Below are positions 63,563-64,000 of a DNA stretch of 64,000 nucleotides, piece by piece. A program made the translations under genes and the position numbers. The stretch is from Eilatimonas milleporae (GTDB taxonomy: Bacteria; Pseudomonadota; Alphaproteobacteria; Sphingomonadales; Kordiimonadaceae): positions 372,001 through 436,000 of the forward strand of contig NZ_REFR01000011.1 in assembly GCF_003688555.1 (NCBI RefSeq), written 5' to 3'. Position 1 is the stretch's first letter; each line of letters opens with the position of its first letter. The notes under the pieces were generated by a model, which was given only the letters and a program-made list of their open reading frames with translations, searched no databases and was not told where the DNA came from.

Positions 63563-64000
63563 TCAGAAGGAAAAGGTCACATCGGTGTAGAGATAGGTGG
63601 TGTCGCCGAACCCGGTCGCCCCCGGCGCCCGCCGGGCGAAGCCGCCGTCGACAAGATGGGCGAAGCCGGTCTCCACCATCAGGTTGCCGGGAAAGGGGCG
63701 CCAGCGCAGGCGGCCCTGTATCTGATGCCCGAGAAAGGTCCCCGACCGGCCTTGCCGGTCCTGAAGGTCCGCCGGGCCCCACTCATCGCGCCGTTCGTCC
63801 AGCCAGAAGGCGCGGTAGCCGACGAAACCGTCCAGCCGCCGGCTCGGCGCGATGCTCAGGCGGATGCCGGGGCCGGTGATGTTGCTGCGGTTGAAGGCGC
63901 CGTAGGTGCCGGTCGGGCCGAACTCCGGCCGGCGCGGGCCGAACAGGCTGTCGAACCGGTTGCTGTTGCCGTCTTCGGGGTCCCGGTCGCCGCTGGCATG
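63563..64000 (-). CDS. Alginate-export-type outer-membrane porin, C-terminal part
   Basis: The minus-strand frame from the TGA at 63563-63565 is open to the window edge (about 145 codons). It ends in FSF, as outer-membrane barrels do. Readable stretches include SGDRDPEDGNSNRFDSLFG, FGPTGTYGAFNRSNITGPG, RRLDGFVGYRAFWLDE and PFPGNLMVETGFAHLVDGG. This is the alginate_exp (AlgE-like) domain pattern. The start and most of the barrel lie beyond base 64000. Members of this domain family serve as porins for varied substrates, so alginate is not implied. Confidence 0.72.
   Translation of the reverse strand, partial: HASGDRDPEDGNSNRFDSLFGPRRPEFGPTGTYGAFNRSNITGPGIRLSIAPSRRLDGFVGYRAFWLDERRDEWGPADLQDRQGRSGTFLGHQIQGRLRWRPFPGNLMVETGFAHLVDGGFARRAPGATGFGDTTYLYTDVTFSF

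Overview
The window is high-GC, densely coded bacterial DNA. It most likely comes from a heterotrophic alphaproteobacterium, because it holds a type II-C CRISPR-Cas locus whose repeat starts GTTGCGG, TonB-dependent uptake, an RdhA-type dehalogenase, an FtsX/AttH-type ABC operon and paired acyl-CoA dehydrogenases. No rRNA or complete tRNA was found, so I do not name a genus.

Layout. (1) 1-2980: the end of an integrated element, with a DUF2971 gene, a tyrosine integrase and a candidate attachment site made of a tRNA-Ser-like 3' end. (2) 3190-14791: an IclR gene diverges from a catabolic operon. The operon encodes a fused 2-oxoacid dehydrogenase E1, a free-standing lipoyl carrier, a DUF1330-like protein, a SnoaL-like protein, an amidohydrolase-fold protein, an acyl-CoA ligase, a TonB receptor, a VOC protein and a two-gene GMC dehydrogenase. 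(3) 14800-18806: MarR and LysR regulators, then a reductive dehalogenase fused to its own flavin/2Fe-2S reductase. (4) 19372-24415: a CTQ-dependent LodA/GoxA-like enzyme, its LodB-like flavoprotein and a secreted single-CxxCH protein. (5) 25010-26392: an unrecognised lower-GC gene. (6) 26725-31687: the branched-chain 2-oxoacid dehydrogenase operon. (7) 32297-41728: a paralogous CxxCH protein, a DUF2490 barrel, Tat-exported beta-carbonic anhydrase, an OmpR/histidine kinase pair, and an operon of NTF2-like, SDR, DUF2878, chalcone-isomerase-like and DUF3833 genes. (8) 41974-49644: a type II-C CRISPR locus with arrays on both sides of cas9-cas1-cas2, plus a tracrRNA with a readable promoter and terminator. 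(9) 49859-64000: a split PAS/chemoreceptor pair, an AttEFGH-like ABC operon, a cytochrome c, a DEAD-box helicase, two acyl-CoA dehydrogenases and the C-terminal end of an alginate-export-type porin.

How parts work together. Modules 2 and 3 look like uptake, activation and oxidation of an organic acid or aromatic substrate, with an oxygen-tolerant dehalogenation step next door. Module 4 is a quinone-cofactor oxidase or dehydrogenase with its maturation flavoprotein and a possible haem electron acceptor. In the CRISPR locus the tracrRNA, the extended -10 inside each repeat and the terminators after each array all point to crRNA transcription on the + strand. A degenerate repeat lies just upstream of cas9.

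Two kinds of repeat stand out. A composite intergenic element (a GC-rich hairpin part followed by an AT-rich part with about 17-bp terminal inverted repeats) occurs at about 15.3, 18.9 and 24.6 kb, with a partial copy at 32.2 kb, and brackets modules 3, 4 and 5-6. Short tandem repeats of 12-18 bp recur inside and between genes.
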